Assembly: GCA_964497515.1 (NCBI GenBank)
Contig: CAZCCV010000014.1
Span: 1-56,432, forward strand
Direction of reading: 5' to 3'
DNA: 56,432 nt
Source of the DNA: CAZCCV01 sp964497515
Lineage (GTDB): Bacteria; Armatimonadota; UBA5829; DTLH01
Within the stretch, counting starts at the first letter, position 1. Each line of letters starts with the position of its first letter. The notes beneath the pieces were generated by a model. That model saw only the letters and a list, made by a program, of their open reading frames with translations, ran no database searches and was not told the DNA's origin. The translations under genes and the position numbers were made by a program. Shown here piece after piece: positions 7,267 through 15,621 of the stretch.

Positions 7267-9336
7267 ATGAAAGATTACGCAATCGACGCAATTCGGAATG
7301 TGGCTTTGGTAGGGCACAGCGGTTCAGGAAAGACGTCCCTGACAGAAGCTCTGCTCCTTACTGCCGGTGCTATTGACAGGCTCGGCAAGGTTGATGACGG
7401 GTCCGCTACTACTGATTACGATCCGGATGAGATTAAGCGCAAGACAAGTATCAATACCGCTATTGCTCCGATGGAGTGGAGTGGGAAGAAGATCAACCTG
7501 CTTGATACCCCGGGTTACCCTGACTTTGTTGGTGATGTCATTGGCGCAATCCGGGTTGTCGAAGGCTGCGTTATCGCGGTCGACGCGGTTGGTGGCGTCG
7601 AGGTCGGTACTGAAACCGGCTGGGATGCAGCTTCTGCTAGTGGTATCGCCAAGTCGATCTTTGTTAACAAGATGGAGCGCGAGAACGCTGACTTCTATCG
7701 CGTGCTCGAACAACTGCGTGAAGTATTTGGACGCAACGTTGTGCCTATCCAGCTTCCTATAGGATCGCAGGATTCGTTCACTGGGCTAGTTGATATAGTC
7801 GGAATGAAAGCCTATCAGTGGCAGGGCAACAAACCCGTCGAGGGAGAGATTCCTGCGGATATGGCTGACCGCGTTGCCGAGCACCGCGAAGCTCTCATCG
7901 AAGTAGTTGCTGAAGGCGATGACGACCTGACGATGAAGTATCTGGACGGCGAAACGCTCACTGAGGCCGAGATTATCGGTGGCTTGGAGAGCGGAATCCG
8001 CGAGGGCAGCATTGTTCCTGTGCTGTGCGGCTCCGGTATGAAGCAGATCGGACTTACGACGCTGCTCGATTTCATCGTTAAGTCAATGCCGTCTCCAGCT
8101 TCAGTAAGCGAAGTGACGGGCAAGTCTCCGAGTGGTGAGGATGAGACCAGAGTTGCTGATGGGCCGACCTCTGCATTGGTCTTTAAGACTGTAGCAGACC
8201 CGTATGTCGGGAAACTGACTTATTTTAGAGTCTATTCGGGAACGTTCAAGTCCGACTCCAGTATTTTCAACTCTTCGAAGAGTCGTGATGAGCGAGTCGG
8301 TCAGGTATACTTCATACGTGGCAAGCACCAGGATGCGACAAACGAAGTTCGCGCTGGAGACATTGGCGCTGTAGCGAAGCTGGCTGAGACCGTCACAGGT
8401 GATACCCTGTGTGACAAGGCAAAGCCGATTGTATTCTCGCCGATTGACTTCCCTGCGCCGGTGTATTCGCTCGCTATCCGCGCGAAAACCAAGGCTGATG
8501 AGGACAAACTAGGACCTGCACTCGGCAAGCTGGCCGATGAAGATCCTACGTTTAAGACTCGCCGCGATGCCGAGATTGGCCAGACGTTGATATCTGGACT
8601 TGGTGATACACAGCTCGACATTGTGACCGATCGTCTGAAGAGGAAGTTCGGAGTTGAGGTCGAGGTCGAGACACCGAAGGTGGCGTATCGCGAGACAATC
8701 ACACAGAAGGCAGAGGCTCAGGGGCGACACAAGAAGCAGACAGGTGGCCGCGGACAGTTCGGAGACTGCAGGATCAGGCTCGAACCTCAGCCGAGAGGCG
8801 AAGGCTATCTGTATGTGGATGCTATCGTCGGCGGCAGTATTCCGAGACAGTTCATTCCGTCGGTTGACAAGGGCATACAGGAAGCTCTCGGTCGAGGCAT
8901 ACTGGCTGGCAACCCTGTAGTCGATGTTAAGGCCACTGTTTACGATGGCTCTTTCCACAACGTTGACTCTTCTGATATGGCGTTTCAGTTGGCTGGTATC
9001 CTGGCGTTTCAGGAGGCGGCTGCCAAAGCTAACCCGGTCATACTGGAGCCGGTTGCAGCGGTGGAGATCGTTGTCCCCGAAGGTTATATGGGTGACGTAA
9101 TCGGCGACTTGAACACCAAGCGTGGCCGAGTGATGGGTATGGAGCCGATCGGTGGCGGCAAGCAGAGGATTAAGGCGACAGCACCAGAGAGCGAGATGCT
9201 GAGATATGCTATAGATCTGCGATCGCTTGCTCGTGGTCGAGGAACGTTTAAGGCAGAGTTTTCTCACTACGAGGAAGTTCCTGCGCACGTCGCGCAGCAG
9301 ATTATTGAGCAAGCTAAGAAAGCCAAGGAGGAGTAA
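7267..9336 (+). CDS. EF-G-like translational GTPase inserted in the spc operon
   Basis: A 689-residue EF-G-family protein: G domain (about 1-280), domain II, III, IV with the GGRGQFGDC region, and V ending in a MGMEP-type segment. It belongs with the EF-G2-like paralogs: the P-loop reads GHSGSGKTS instead of AHIDAGKTT. Switch II is DTPGYPDF. The G4 motif is NKME (N134-E137) where NKxD is expected. It lies between rplE and rpsN, with no gap to rpsN, so it is cotranscribed with ribosomal protein genes. Whether it drives translocation, ribosome recycling or another step cannot be read from sequence. Confidence 0.9.
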   Translation: MKDYAIDAIRNVALVGHSGSGKTSLTEALLLTAGAIDRLGKVDDGSATTDYDPDEIKRKTSINTAIAPMEWSGKKINLLDTPGYPDFVGDVIGAIRVVEGCVIAVDAVGGVEVGTETGWDAASASGIAKSIFVNKMERENADFYRVLEQLREVFGRNVVPIQLPIGSQDSFTGLVDIVGMKAYQWQGNKPVEGEIPADMADRVAEHREALIEVVAEGDDDLTMKYLDGETLTEAEIIGGLESGIREGSIVPVLCGSGMKQIGLTTLLDFIVKSMPSPASVSEVTGKSPSGEDETRVADGPTSALVFKTVADPYVGKLTYFRVYSGTFKSDSSIFNSSKSRDERVGQVYFIRGKHQDATNEVRAGDIGAVAKLAETVTGDTLCDKAKPIVFSPIDFPAPVYSLAIRAKTKADEDKLGPALGKLADEDPTFKTRRDAEIGQTLISGLGDTQLDIVTDRLKRKFGVEVEVETPKVAYRETITQKAEAQGRHKKQTGGRGQFGDCRIRLEPQPRGEGYLYVDAIVGGSIPRQFIPSVDKGIQEALGRGILAGNPVVDVKATVYDGSFHNVDSSDMAFQLAGILAFQEAAAKANPVILEPVAAVEIVVPEGYMGDVIGDLNTKRGRVMGMEPIGGGKQRIKATAPESEMLRYAIDLRSLARGRGTFKAEFSHYEEVPAHVAQQIIEQAKKAKEE

Positions 9337-9522
9337 TTGGCAAAGCAGGCTTTGATAGAAAAACAGAAGCGCACTCCGAAGTTTAAGGTGCGCCGGTATA
9401 ACAGATGCAGCATCTGTGGCAGGCCGAGGGGTTATATAAGAGACTTCGGACTGTGCAGGATATGCTTCAGAGAGATGTCACACAAAGGGTTGATTCCGGG
9501 AGTTACCAAGTCTAGCTGGTAG
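9337..9522 (+). CDS. rpsN: 30S ribosomal protein S14, zinc type
   Basis: A 61-residue S14 of the short zinc-binding kind, with CSIC (about 24-27) and CRIC (about 39-42) as ligands and the family end MSHKGLIPGVTKSSW. The start is TTG, immediately after the EF-G-like stop, with AAGGAGGA as SD. It sits in the 30S head near S3 and S10. Confidence 0.96.
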   Translation: MAKQALIEKQKRTPKFKVRRYNRCSICGRPRGYIRDFGLCRICFREMSHKGLIPGVTKSSW

Positions 9523-9541
9523 CCAGGATAAGAGTTTGTGC

Positions 9542-9571
9542 TTGACGGGACGACGTCGGGAATGATAAAAT
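9542..9571 (+). promoter_or_regulatory. Candidate internal promoter before rpsH
   Basis: TTGACG at 9542-9547, an 18-nt spacer, then TAAAAT at 9566-9571, in the 92-nt gap after rpsN. ACGGGAC (9545-9551) and GTCCCGT (9591-9597) also form a perfect inverted repeat around it. This could supply the distal spc genes independently of the EF-G-containing part. Confidence 0.5.
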
Positions 9572-9614
9572 TAATCTTTGTGTGGCGCCTGTCCCGTGGG
9601 AGGATTTAATAGGT

Positions 9615-10013
9615 ATGAGTGTTACGGATCCCGTGGCTGACCTCCTCACCCGAATTCGCAATGCGAACTCGGCGAATCACGATTCTGTGGAGGCGCCCGC
9701 TTCGAAGCTCAGTCTTGAAGTTACGAAGATTCTTCAGGCTGAAGGCTTCATAAAAGGATACGAAATGGTGAAGAACGCGAAGTTCCCAACCATGAAGATC
9801 CATTTGAAATTCGGGCAGAAGAGGGAGAAGGTCATTACCAACCTCAAGCGCGTAAGCAAACCTGGGCTTCGGGTTTATTCGAAGCGCCACGATGTGCCGC
9901 GTGTCTTGAGAGGGCTGGGAATAGCCGTTATCAGCACGTCCCAGGGCGTGATGACCGACAGAGAGGCCAGACGCCGTGGAATCGGTGGAGAGGTGCTCTG
10001 CTACGTCTGGTAG
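9615..10013 (+). CDS. rpsH: 30S ribosomal protein S8
   Basis: A 132-residue S8, which binds the central domain of 16S rRNA and in some species represses the spc operon. It opens VTDPVADLLTRIRNAN and ends with the conserved TSQGVMTDREARRRGIGGE. The ATG at 9615 is preferred to an upstream in-frame start because of the GGGAGGA SD and the family N terminus. Confidence 0.97.
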   Translation: MSVTDPVADLLTRIRNANSANHDSVEAPASKLSLEVTKILQAEGFIKGYEMVKNAKFPTMKIHLKFGQKREKVITNLKRVSKPGLRVYSKRHDVPRVLRGLGIAVISTSQGVMTDREARRRGIGGEVLCYVW

Positions 10014-10028
10014 TGTCGGAGGTAATGG

Positions 10029-10592
10029 ATGTCGAGAATTGGTAGGTTACCGATCGCTGTACCGGCTGGAGTCGATGTAACGACGGATAACCAGTGCATT
10101 AAAGTGAAGGGGTCCAAGGGCGAATTGTCCTTGAATGTGCACCCGGATATAAGTGTGCGTGTAGAAGATGGTCAGATCTTTGTCGAAAGACCGTCGGACG
10201 ACAATACGCACCGTTCGCTGCACGGTCTGAGCCGAAGCCTGATCGCCAATATGGTCGAAGGTGTGTCTAAAGGTTACGAGCGCATCCTCGAGATCAAAGG
10301 CGTGGGGTTTAGAGCCCAGTTGGACGGAGCGAACCTTGTACTGAACGTCGGCTATTCGCATCCGGTGGAGATTGTGCCGAGGCCAGGTATCTCGTTTGAG
10401 GTCGGTCAGGAAGTCAATACCAGACAGCCGATTGTTACGGTGCGTGGAATCGATAAACAAGTTGTTGGCCAGCAGACGGCTGAGATACGTCGGGTAAGAC
10501 CGCCGGAGCCTTACAAGGGCAAAGGTATTCGTTACCAGGGTGAATACGTAAGACGCAAGGCCGGTAAGCAGGGCAAGGCAGGAGGCAAGTAG
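10029..10592 (+). CDS. rplF: 50S ribosomal protein L6
   Basis: A 187-residue L6 near the factor-binding site. It starts MSRIGRLPIAVPAGV and has the two-repeat L6 fold with the RRVRPPEPYKGKGIRY signature close to the end. The ATG is preceded by GGAGG. The 99-nt gap after it contains a short tandem repeat. Confidence 0.97.
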   Translation: MSRIGRLPIAVPAGVDVTTDNQCIKVKGSKGELSLNVHPDISVRVEDGQIFVERPSDDNTHRSLHGLSRSLIANMVEGVSKGYERILEIKGVGFRAQLDGANLVLNVGYSHPVEIVPRPGISFEVGQEVNTRQPIVTVRGIDKQVVGQQTAEIRRVRPPEPYKGKGIRYQGEYVRRKAGKQGKAGGK

Positions 10593-10691
10593 TGAGTTTA
10601 GAGTGAGGAGTCGCGAGTTACGAGTAGGGGCGGCGAGAGTAGACCCTAACTTATCACTCATCACTCATCACTCATCACTTGGAGAAAGCGT
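10593..10691 (+). repeat. Tandem 7-nt repeat in the rplF-rplR gap
   Basis: TCACTCA occurs three times in a row (10654-10674) followed by a partial copy (10675-10679). The first half of the gap is rich in the opposite-sense words GTGAG/GAGTGA, so the gap can fold back on itself. It ends in the rplR SD (TTGGAGAAAG). A slippage-prone repeat inside a ribosomal operon is unusual. Confidence 0.7.
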
Positions 10692-11051
10692 ATGGACAAA
10701 AGAGAGGCGCTTAGGCAAAGGCGCCACAGAAGAGTTAGGAAGACGGTTATTGGCACCGCTGAGCGGCCGAGACTTAATGTCTACCGCAGCCTGGCTAATA
10801 TCTATGCTCAGATCATCGACGATGGTGAGGCTGTGACTTTGGCTTCAGCATCTACGATCGACCCTGAGGTTAAGGGTCGGATCAAATCTGGCGGCAATAT
10901 TGAGTCCAGCAAGGTAGTCGGTGAGGTTATTGCCAAAAGGGCTATCGAAAAGGGTGTGAAGAAAGTGGTCTTCGATCGTGGCGGTTATCAGTACCACGGC
11001 CGTGTACAGTCGGTTGCGGATGCTGCCCGTGAAGCCGGGTTGGAGTTTTAG
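10692..11051 (+). CDS. rplR: 50S ribosomal protein L18
   Basis: A 119-residue L18, the 5S rRNA partner of L5. It shows RRHRRVRKTVIGTAERPRL near the N terminus and the C-terminal FDRGGYQYHGRVQSVADAAREAGLEF. The ATG lies 9 nt after a GGAGA SD; rpsE follows after 9 nt. Confidence 0.97.
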   Translation: MDKREALRQRRHRRVRKTVIGTAERPRLNVYRSLANIYAQIIDDGEAVTLASASTIDPEVKGRIKSGGNIESSKVVGEVIAKRAIEKGVKKVVFDRGGYQYHGRVQSVADAAREAGLEF

Positions 11052-11060
11052 GGAGGACGT

Positions 11061-11654
11061 ATGCCTAGAATTATTACGGATACGCTGGATCTTACCGAGC
11101 AAGTCATTCGGACTAACAAAGTCCAGAAGACTCACAAGGGCGGCCGAACGCTCTCGTGGAGTGTGCTCGTTGCAGTCGGCGACAAAGCTGGGCACGTCGG
11201 AGTGGGCCTTGGTAAGGCTCGCGCCATCCCGGACGCCATACGCAAGAGCATTGAAGATGCGAAAAAGAATATGATAACAGTCCCGCTGGTTGCAGATACA
11301 ATTCCGCACGAAATCGAACTCCGTCTGGGAGCTTCGAGAGTACTGCTGAAGCCTGCATCTCCAGGAACCGGGGTTGTTGCTGGTGGAGCTATGAGGCCGA
11401 TCCTTGAGCTCGCCGGCGTTAGAGACGTGCTTGCGAAATCGCACGGATCAGGAAATGCCGTTAACGCTGCGAGGGCGACGATTGAGGCGCTAAAACAGCT
11501 CAAGATAGCGGCAGAGGTTAGTGCGCTCAGAGGAAAGAGCGTAGAAGAGATGGTTCCGTGGCTTTCCAAAATTGAGGCTGCAATTGAGCCTGAAGCCACT
11601 GTGCAGGAAGAGGCTGTAGAAGAGGCCGGGGAGACGACGGCTGCGGCCGAATAG
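11061..11654 (+). CDS. rpsE: 30S ribosomal protein S5
   Basis: A 197-residue S5 at the mRNA entry and decoding side. The N-terminal dsRBD-like part has RTLSWSVLVAVGDKAGHVGVGLGKA; the second domain has LLKPASPGTGVVAGGAMRPILE and SHGSGNAVNAARAT. The last ~25 residues are an acidic extension rich in Glu and Ala. The ATG has a GGGAGGA SD. Confidence 0.97.
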   Translation: MPRIITDTLDLTEQVIRTNKVQKTHKGGRTLSWSVLVAVGDKAGHVGVGLGKARAIPDAIRKSIEDAKKNMITVPLVADTIPHEIELRLGASRVLLKPASPGTGVVAGGAMRPILELAGVRDVLAKSHGSGNAVNAARATIEALKQLKIAAEVSALRGKSVEEMVPWLSKIEAAIEPEATVQEEAVEEAGETTAAAE

Positions 11655-11693
11655 TAGACTCTTGGAGTCACGGAGCGTGCGAGGAATTATCCA

Positions 11694-11891
11694 ATGATTA
11701 AGATTACTCTCAAACGGAGTGTGATCGGATTCGATAAAACACAGAAGAAGACCGTTAAATCGCTCGGACTTGGGCGCGTCGGTTCATCCGTCGTGCAGGA
11801 AGAGTCCGATGCAATCAACGGTATGATACGCAAGGTACGTCATCTGCTCGCAGTCGAGAAGCTGCAGGAGCCTGTGGAGGGTAGCGAATAA
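11694..11891 (+). CDS. rpmD: 50S ribosomal protein L30
   Basis: A 65-residue L30 with the family start IKITLKRSVIGFDKTQKKT and the GLGRVGSSVVQEES segment. The TAA shares its last base with the rplO ATG (TAATG), so translation of the two is coupled. The SD is GAGGA. Confidence 0.95.
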   Translation: MIKITLKRSVIGFDKTQKKTVKSLGLGRVGSSVVQEESDAINGMIRKVRHLLAVEKLQEPVEGSE

Positions 11892-12328
11892 TGAGATTAC
11901 ACGACCTCAGGCCGACGGTCCCCACCAAGGATCGCAAGCGCGTAGGCCGCGGCATCGGTACGGGACAGGGAAAAACCGCCGGTAAGGGCCACAAGGGCCA
12001 GAAGGCGCGCAATACGGTTAGATTGGGCTTGGAAGGCGGACAGACGCCGCTGCATCGAAGGCTGCCACAGCTTAGAGGGTTCAGAAACAGGTTCCAGAAG
12101 GTGTATTCCATCGTGAACCTTGATGATATCGAGAAGTTCGACGTTGGCACGGAGATCACTCCCGATCTGCTTATGGATAGTGGTATCGTGAAGAAGCTGC
12201 AGGACGGTCTCAAGGTTCTCGGCGACGGTGAGATCACAAAAGCGTTCACTGTCCGTGCGCATAAGTTCAGCAAGAGTGCTGAAGAAAAGATTAAAGCCGC
12301 GGGCGGAAGTACGGAGGTACTCTCGTAA
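11891..12328 (+). CDS. rplO: 50S ribosomal protein L15
   Basis: A 145-residue L15, a late-assembly 50S protein. It begins with the glycine- and arginine-rich loop (KRVGRGIGTGQGKTAGKGHK) and then GGQTPLHRRLPQLRGF, both typical. The start overlaps rpmD by one base. secY begins one base after its stop, as in most bacteria. Confidence 0.96.
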   Translation: MRLHDLRPTVPTKDRKRVGRGIGTGQGKTAGKGHKGQKARNTVRLGLEGGQTPLHRRLPQLRGFRNRFQKVYSIVNLDDIEKFDVGTEITPDLLMDSGIVKKLQDGLKVLGDGEITKAFTVRAHKFSKSAEEKIKAAGGSTEVLS

Positions 12329-12329
12329 A

Positions 12330-13607
12330 ATGCTAGCATCTATTTTGGCTGCGTTTCGAGTGCCGGAACTGAAGAAGCGGATTGAGTTCGTCTTTCTTAT
12401 GTTCTTCGTTTACGTTATCGGGCTGCATATTCCGGTTGGCGTGAGTGGAAAGGCGCTGGAAGCTCTCACGGAGAAGGGTGGCCTTATGGGGCTGCTCGAC
12501 GCCTTCACAGGAGGCGCATTTAAGAAGTTTACGATATTCGCGCTGGGGATTATCCCTTATATTAACGCCTCGATTATTATGCAGCTTCTGACTATAGCGG
12601 TCCCGCAGTTCGAGCAGCTTGCCAAGGAGGGTGAGCCCGGCCAGAAGAAGATCAGGCTTTATACCCGATGGATGACTGGGGTGCTGTCGATTGTACAGGC
12701 TTTTGGTATGGCTGTGTGGCTGAACAGAGGCGGCGCAGGCATCCAGGGGATTCAGTGGGTGCAGGTGGTTGTCACACTTGCTGCCGGAACTGCGTTCCTT
12801 ATGTGGCTTGGCGAAATGATCACCGACAAGGGTATCGGTAACGGTGTATCCCTGATCATTTTTGCGGGTATTATGGCGAGCCTGCCGGTTCAGATGGCGA
12901 CAGTATATGAAGAAGTCAAGGGTGGCTCGATCCAGTGGTGGAACGTGTTCGGACTCTTGGTTGTATTCATCCTTACTGTTATGGCGATTGTTGCTATGAC
13001 ACAGGCTCAACGGAAGATACCTATCCAACACGTAAAACGTGTCGTCGGAAACAAGATGTACGGCGGACAGAGCTCGTTCCTGCCACTGAAGGTGAACTCG
13101 GCTGGTGTTATTCCGATCATCTTTGCTGTGTCACTAATGTATCTGCCTTCTACTGTCGCTCAGTTCTTACCGGCGACGGAAGGCGGGATTGCGGGATTCG
13201 TAAGGCAAGTGGCTATGTGGTTTAACCCTGGGGAGAACTGGTTCGGTTCGTTGTTTTACGGTGGGCTTGTAATATTCTTCACCTATTTCTATACGGCTGT
13301 TACGTTTAACGTGCCGGAGGTTGCTGATAACCTCAAGAAGTGGGGGAGCTTCATCCCCGGAATCAGACCTGGAAAGCCGACGATGGAATATCTGGATAAA
13401 GTGCTTACCAGACTCACTCTGGCTGGTGCCATATTCTTGGCGCTCGTAGCGCTAGCACAGTACTACTTGCCGGTGTGGGTAGGAGTCCGGAGCTTTACGC
13501 TGCTCGGTGGAACATCGCTACTGATTGTCGTTGGTGTTGCGCTGGAGACTATGCAGGCCATTGAGGCGCAGTTGCTTATGCGCCACTATGAAGGGTTTAT
13601 TAAGTAA
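12330..13607 (+). CDS. secY: Protein translocase subunit SecY
   Basis: A 425-residue SecY, the central pore of the Sec translocon, with the expected ten hydrophobic segments. SecY landmarks include LGIIPYINASIIMQLL, the GIGNGVSLIIFAGI region and the C-terminal GTSLLIVVGVALETMQ. The ATG at 12330 was chosen over a longer frame that runs back into rplO because it matches the family N terminus (LASILAAFRVPELKKR). It sits one base after rplO and is coupled to it. Confidence 0.97.
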   Translation: MLASILAAFRVPELKKRIEFVFLMFFVYVIGLHIPVGVSGKALEALTEKGGLMGLLDAFTGGAFKKFTIFALGIIPYINASIIMQLLTIAVPQFEQLAKEGEPGQKKIRLYTRWMTGVLSIVQAFGMAVWLNRGGAGIQGIQWVQVVVTLAAGTAFLMWLGEMITDKGIGNGVSLIIFAGIMASLPVQMATVYEEVKGGSIQWWNVFGLLVVFILTVMAIVAMTQAQRKIPIQHVKRVVGNKMYGGQSSFLPLKVNSAGVIPIIFAVSLMYLPSTVAQFLPATEGGIAGFVRQVAMWFNPGENWFGSLFYGGLVIFFTYFYTAVTFNVPEVADNLKKWGSFIPGIRPGKPTMEYLDKVLTRLTLAGAIFLALVALAQYYLPVWVGVRSFTLLGGTSLLIVVGVALETMQAIEAQLLMRHYEGFIK

Positions 13608-13661
13608 GATTGCACGACTGAGTGAGCTGCAATCGCTGATGAATGATTACGGTTCACTCAG
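13608..13661 (+). promoter_or_regulatory. H-type RNA pseudoknot between secY and adk
   Basis: Stem 1 pairs GATTGCA (13608-13614) with TGCAATC (13628-13634), 7 bp. Stem 2 pairs CTGAGTGA in its loop (13618-13625) with TCACTCAG (13654-13661), 8 bp. Linkers are 3, 2 and 19 nt, a classical H-type layout. It starts one base after the secY stop and ends 15 nt before the adk SD. Confidence 0.6.
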
Positions 13662-13687
13662 ATGGTTCTACTATTGGGGGAGCAGGA

Positions 13688-14332
13688 TTGCGAATTGTTC
13701 TGTTCGGACCGCCTGGGGCCGGGAAGGGCACCCAGGCGGGTCTTCTGAGTAAGAAATTTGGTATGGGGCACGTGTCGACGGGTGATGTCCTTCGCGAAGC
13801 TGTCGCAAAGGGTACAGACGTCGGTCTGAAGGCCAAGGGTTATATGGATCAGGGCGAATTGGTTCCAGACGAAGTGGTTATCGAAATCGCCAGACAGAAG
13901 CTTGCGATGATCGGTGTAACCGGGTTCCTTCTGGATGGGTTTCCGCGCACGGTAGCGCAGGCTGAGGCGCTTGATGTTGCTCTTGCTGATCTTAGGATGC
14001 CGCTTGACGCAGTGGTAAGCCTGGAAGTTGCAGATGACGAACTGGTTCGAAGACTGTCGAGTAGGAGAGTCTGCGCCAAGTGCAGCAAGCCGGCGATTGT
14101 GGAATCTGGAAACGCTGAGCAGGGGGCAACTTGTGAAGCCTGCGGAGGAGAGCTGATTCAGCGATCTGATGACCAGCCCGACGCGATTCGCAATAGACTG
14201 CAGGTTTATGCTGCTCAGACTCAGCCGCTGGTAGACTACTATCGTGAGCGTGGGCTACTGAAGGGCATCGACGCAGTCGGCTCAGTAGAAGATGTGTTTG
14301 CGAGAATTGTGAAAGCGTTGTCGGATGATTAA
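13688..14332 (+). CDS. adk: Adenylate kinase
   Basis: Adenylate kinase interconverts AMP + ATP and 2 ADP in the cytoplasm. The TTG at 13688 follows GGGGGAG by about 6 nt and gives the standard start RIVLFGPPGAGKGTQ and a 214-residue long-form enzyme. The LID domain (about 125-160) has CAKC and CEAC, so it is a zinc-stabilised LID. DGFPRT and DDQPDAIRNRL are also present. It overlaps map by 8 nt, the common secY-adk-map order. Confidence 0.97.
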   Translation: MRIVLFGPPGAGKGTQAGLLSKKFGMGHVSTGDVLREAVAKGTDVGLKAKGYMDQGELVPDEVVIEIARQKLAMIGVTGFLLDGFPRTVAQAEALDVALADLRMPLDAVVSLEVADDELVRRLSSRRVCAKCSKPAIVESGNAEQGATCEACGGELIQRSDDQPDAIRNRLQVYAAQTQPLVDYYRERGLLKGIDAVGSVEDVFARIVKALSDD

Positions 14333-15095
14333 AATCAAATCTGGCGAGGAAATCGAGAGGATGAGGGCTGCTGGCCAGGCTGTGGCACGAGCGCTTGAAT
14401 CTATCGCAAAATCGATTGTCCCGGGTGTCACTCGGACGAAAGATATAGATAACCTCGCTCAGGTGCTTCTGACCAAAGAGAACGCGATACCATCGTTCAA
14501 GGGTTATAGAGGCTATCCGGCAAACGCGTGTGTTTCAGTTAATGAAGAGGTCGTCCACGGGATTCCCGGGGATCGTGTGATCCAGGATGGGGATATTGTG
14601 GGTGTAGACCTCGGAGCTATTGTGAATGGCTGGCACGGTGATTCCGCGCTGACTATTGCTGTCGGTAACGTCTCGAAAGAGGCTGCGCGGCTGCTTAAGG
14701 TCACGAGGGAAGCACTGTTTGAGGGGATTGCCCAGGCCAGAGCCGGAAACCGGCTAAGTGATATTGGGCATGCTATCCAGTCGTATGCGGAGAAGCTCGG
14801 CTACTCCGTAGTGCGTGATCTGGTAGGGCACGGAATAGGTTCGCAGATGCACGAAGAGCCACAGGTGCCAAACTTCGGTGTTCCGGGGAGAGGTCCTGTG
14901 CTCAAGGCGGGTATGACGTTAGCGATCGAACCGATGGTTAACGTTGGTACGTACCAGGTCGAGAGCCTTGCAGACAAGTGGACGGTGGTTACAGCCGATC
15001 GCAAGCTGTCTGCGCATTTCGAGCATACGGTGGCTATTACTGACGGTGAACCAGACATTCTCACTCTTAGGAGTGATGAAGAAGTGAGGCAGTAG
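14325..15095 (+). CDS. map: Methionine aminopeptidase, type I
   Basis: A 256-residue enzyme that removes the initiator methionine from nascent proteins. The metal-binding residues of the family are visible in GVDLGAIVNGWHGDSA, GHGIG, the EEPQVPNFG block, and IEPMVN followed by FEHTVAIT. It has no N-terminal zinc-finger or SH3 extension. The start lies inside the end of adk. Confidence 0.96.
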   Translation: MIKIKSGEEIERMRAAGQAVARALESIAKSIVPGVTRTKDIDNLAQVLLTKENAIPSFKGYRGYPANACVSVNEEVVHGIPGDRVIQDGDIVGVDLGAIVNGWHGDSALTIAVGNVSKEAARLLKVTREALFEGIAQARAGNRLSDIGHAIQSYAEKLGYSVVRDLVGHGIGSQMHEEPQVPNFGVPGRGPVLKAGMTLAIEPMVNVGTYQVESLADKWTVVTADRKLSAHFEHTVAITDGEPDILTLRSDEEVRQ

Positions 15096-15100
15096 ACGTA

Positions 15101-15322
15101 GTGTCCAACAAAGAGAAAGCGATTGAGGTTGAAGGCGTCGTAAAGGAGACTCTGCCGAACGCAGTGTTTCGGATAGAGCTGCCGCAGGGGCATACTGTGC
15201 TCGCTCACGTTTCAGGTAAGATCAGAATGCACTTCATTAAGATTCTGCCTGGTGATCGAGTCCTTGTGTCACTGTCACCTTACGATCTCTCTCGCGGTAG
15301 AATCATATACAGATATAAGTGA
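15101..15322 (+). CDS. infA: Translation initiation factor IF-1
   Basis: A 73-residue IF-1, an OB-fold protein that occupies the A site during initiation. It carries EGVVKETLPNAVFRIEL and HVSGKIRMHFIKILPGDRV and ends SRGRIIYRYK. The start is GTG, five bases after map. The gap to rpmJ is 96 nt. Confidence 0.97.
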   Translation: MSNKEKAIEVEGVVKETLPNAVFRIELPQGHTVLAHVSGKIRMHFIKILPGDRVLVSLSPYDLSRGRIIYRYK

Positions 15323-15340
15323 CGTGCTGCGCTGAAAGTC

Positions 15341-15406
15341 GAAGTGATAAGCCCTGCTATTGTGGGGCAGTTACACTATCGGTTGCGGTGCTATGCTGCT
15401 CACTTC
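15341..15406 (+). promoter_or_regulatory. Long-range hairpin before rpmJ
   Basis: GAAGTGA (15341-15347) pairs perfectly with TCACTTC (15400-15406), with an inner GCCCTGC/GGGGC pairing. The 3' arm abuts the rpmJ SD (AGGAGA), so it may control L36 synthesis. Confidence 0.35.
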
Positions 15407-15418
15407 AGGAGAATGAAA

Positions 15419-15535
15419 TTGAAGGTACGAGCTTCAGTTAAGAAAATGTGCGACAAGTGCAAGGTCATCAGGCGCGAAGGCGTCGTGCGTGTGATCTGCA
15501 AACAGTATCCTAAGCATAAGCAGAGGCAGGGTTAG
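15419..15535 (+). CDS. rpmJ: 50S ribosomal protein L36
   Basis: A 38-residue L36 of the zinc-binding form (CDKC, then C and H near the end). The TTG at 15419 gives the canonical KVRASVKKMC start and has GGAG 7 nt upstream. The ATG six bases earlier touches the SD and is therefore unlikely. The infA-rpmJ-rpsM order is standard. Confidence 0.93.
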   Translation: MKVRASVKKMCDKCKVIRREGVVRVICKQYPKHKQRQG

Positions 15536-15621
15536 GAGCAGGTCCCAGGAACTGGACTCAAACTCCGGGTTTTGGAGATTGAGTGTTGCTCTGGGGGCTT
15601 CCAGATGGAGGTAGGCGAGAC

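Noticed and set aside
10654..10679. CRISPR-like array
   Set aside because: The 7-nt units are directly adjacent with no spacers; this is a simple tandem repeat.
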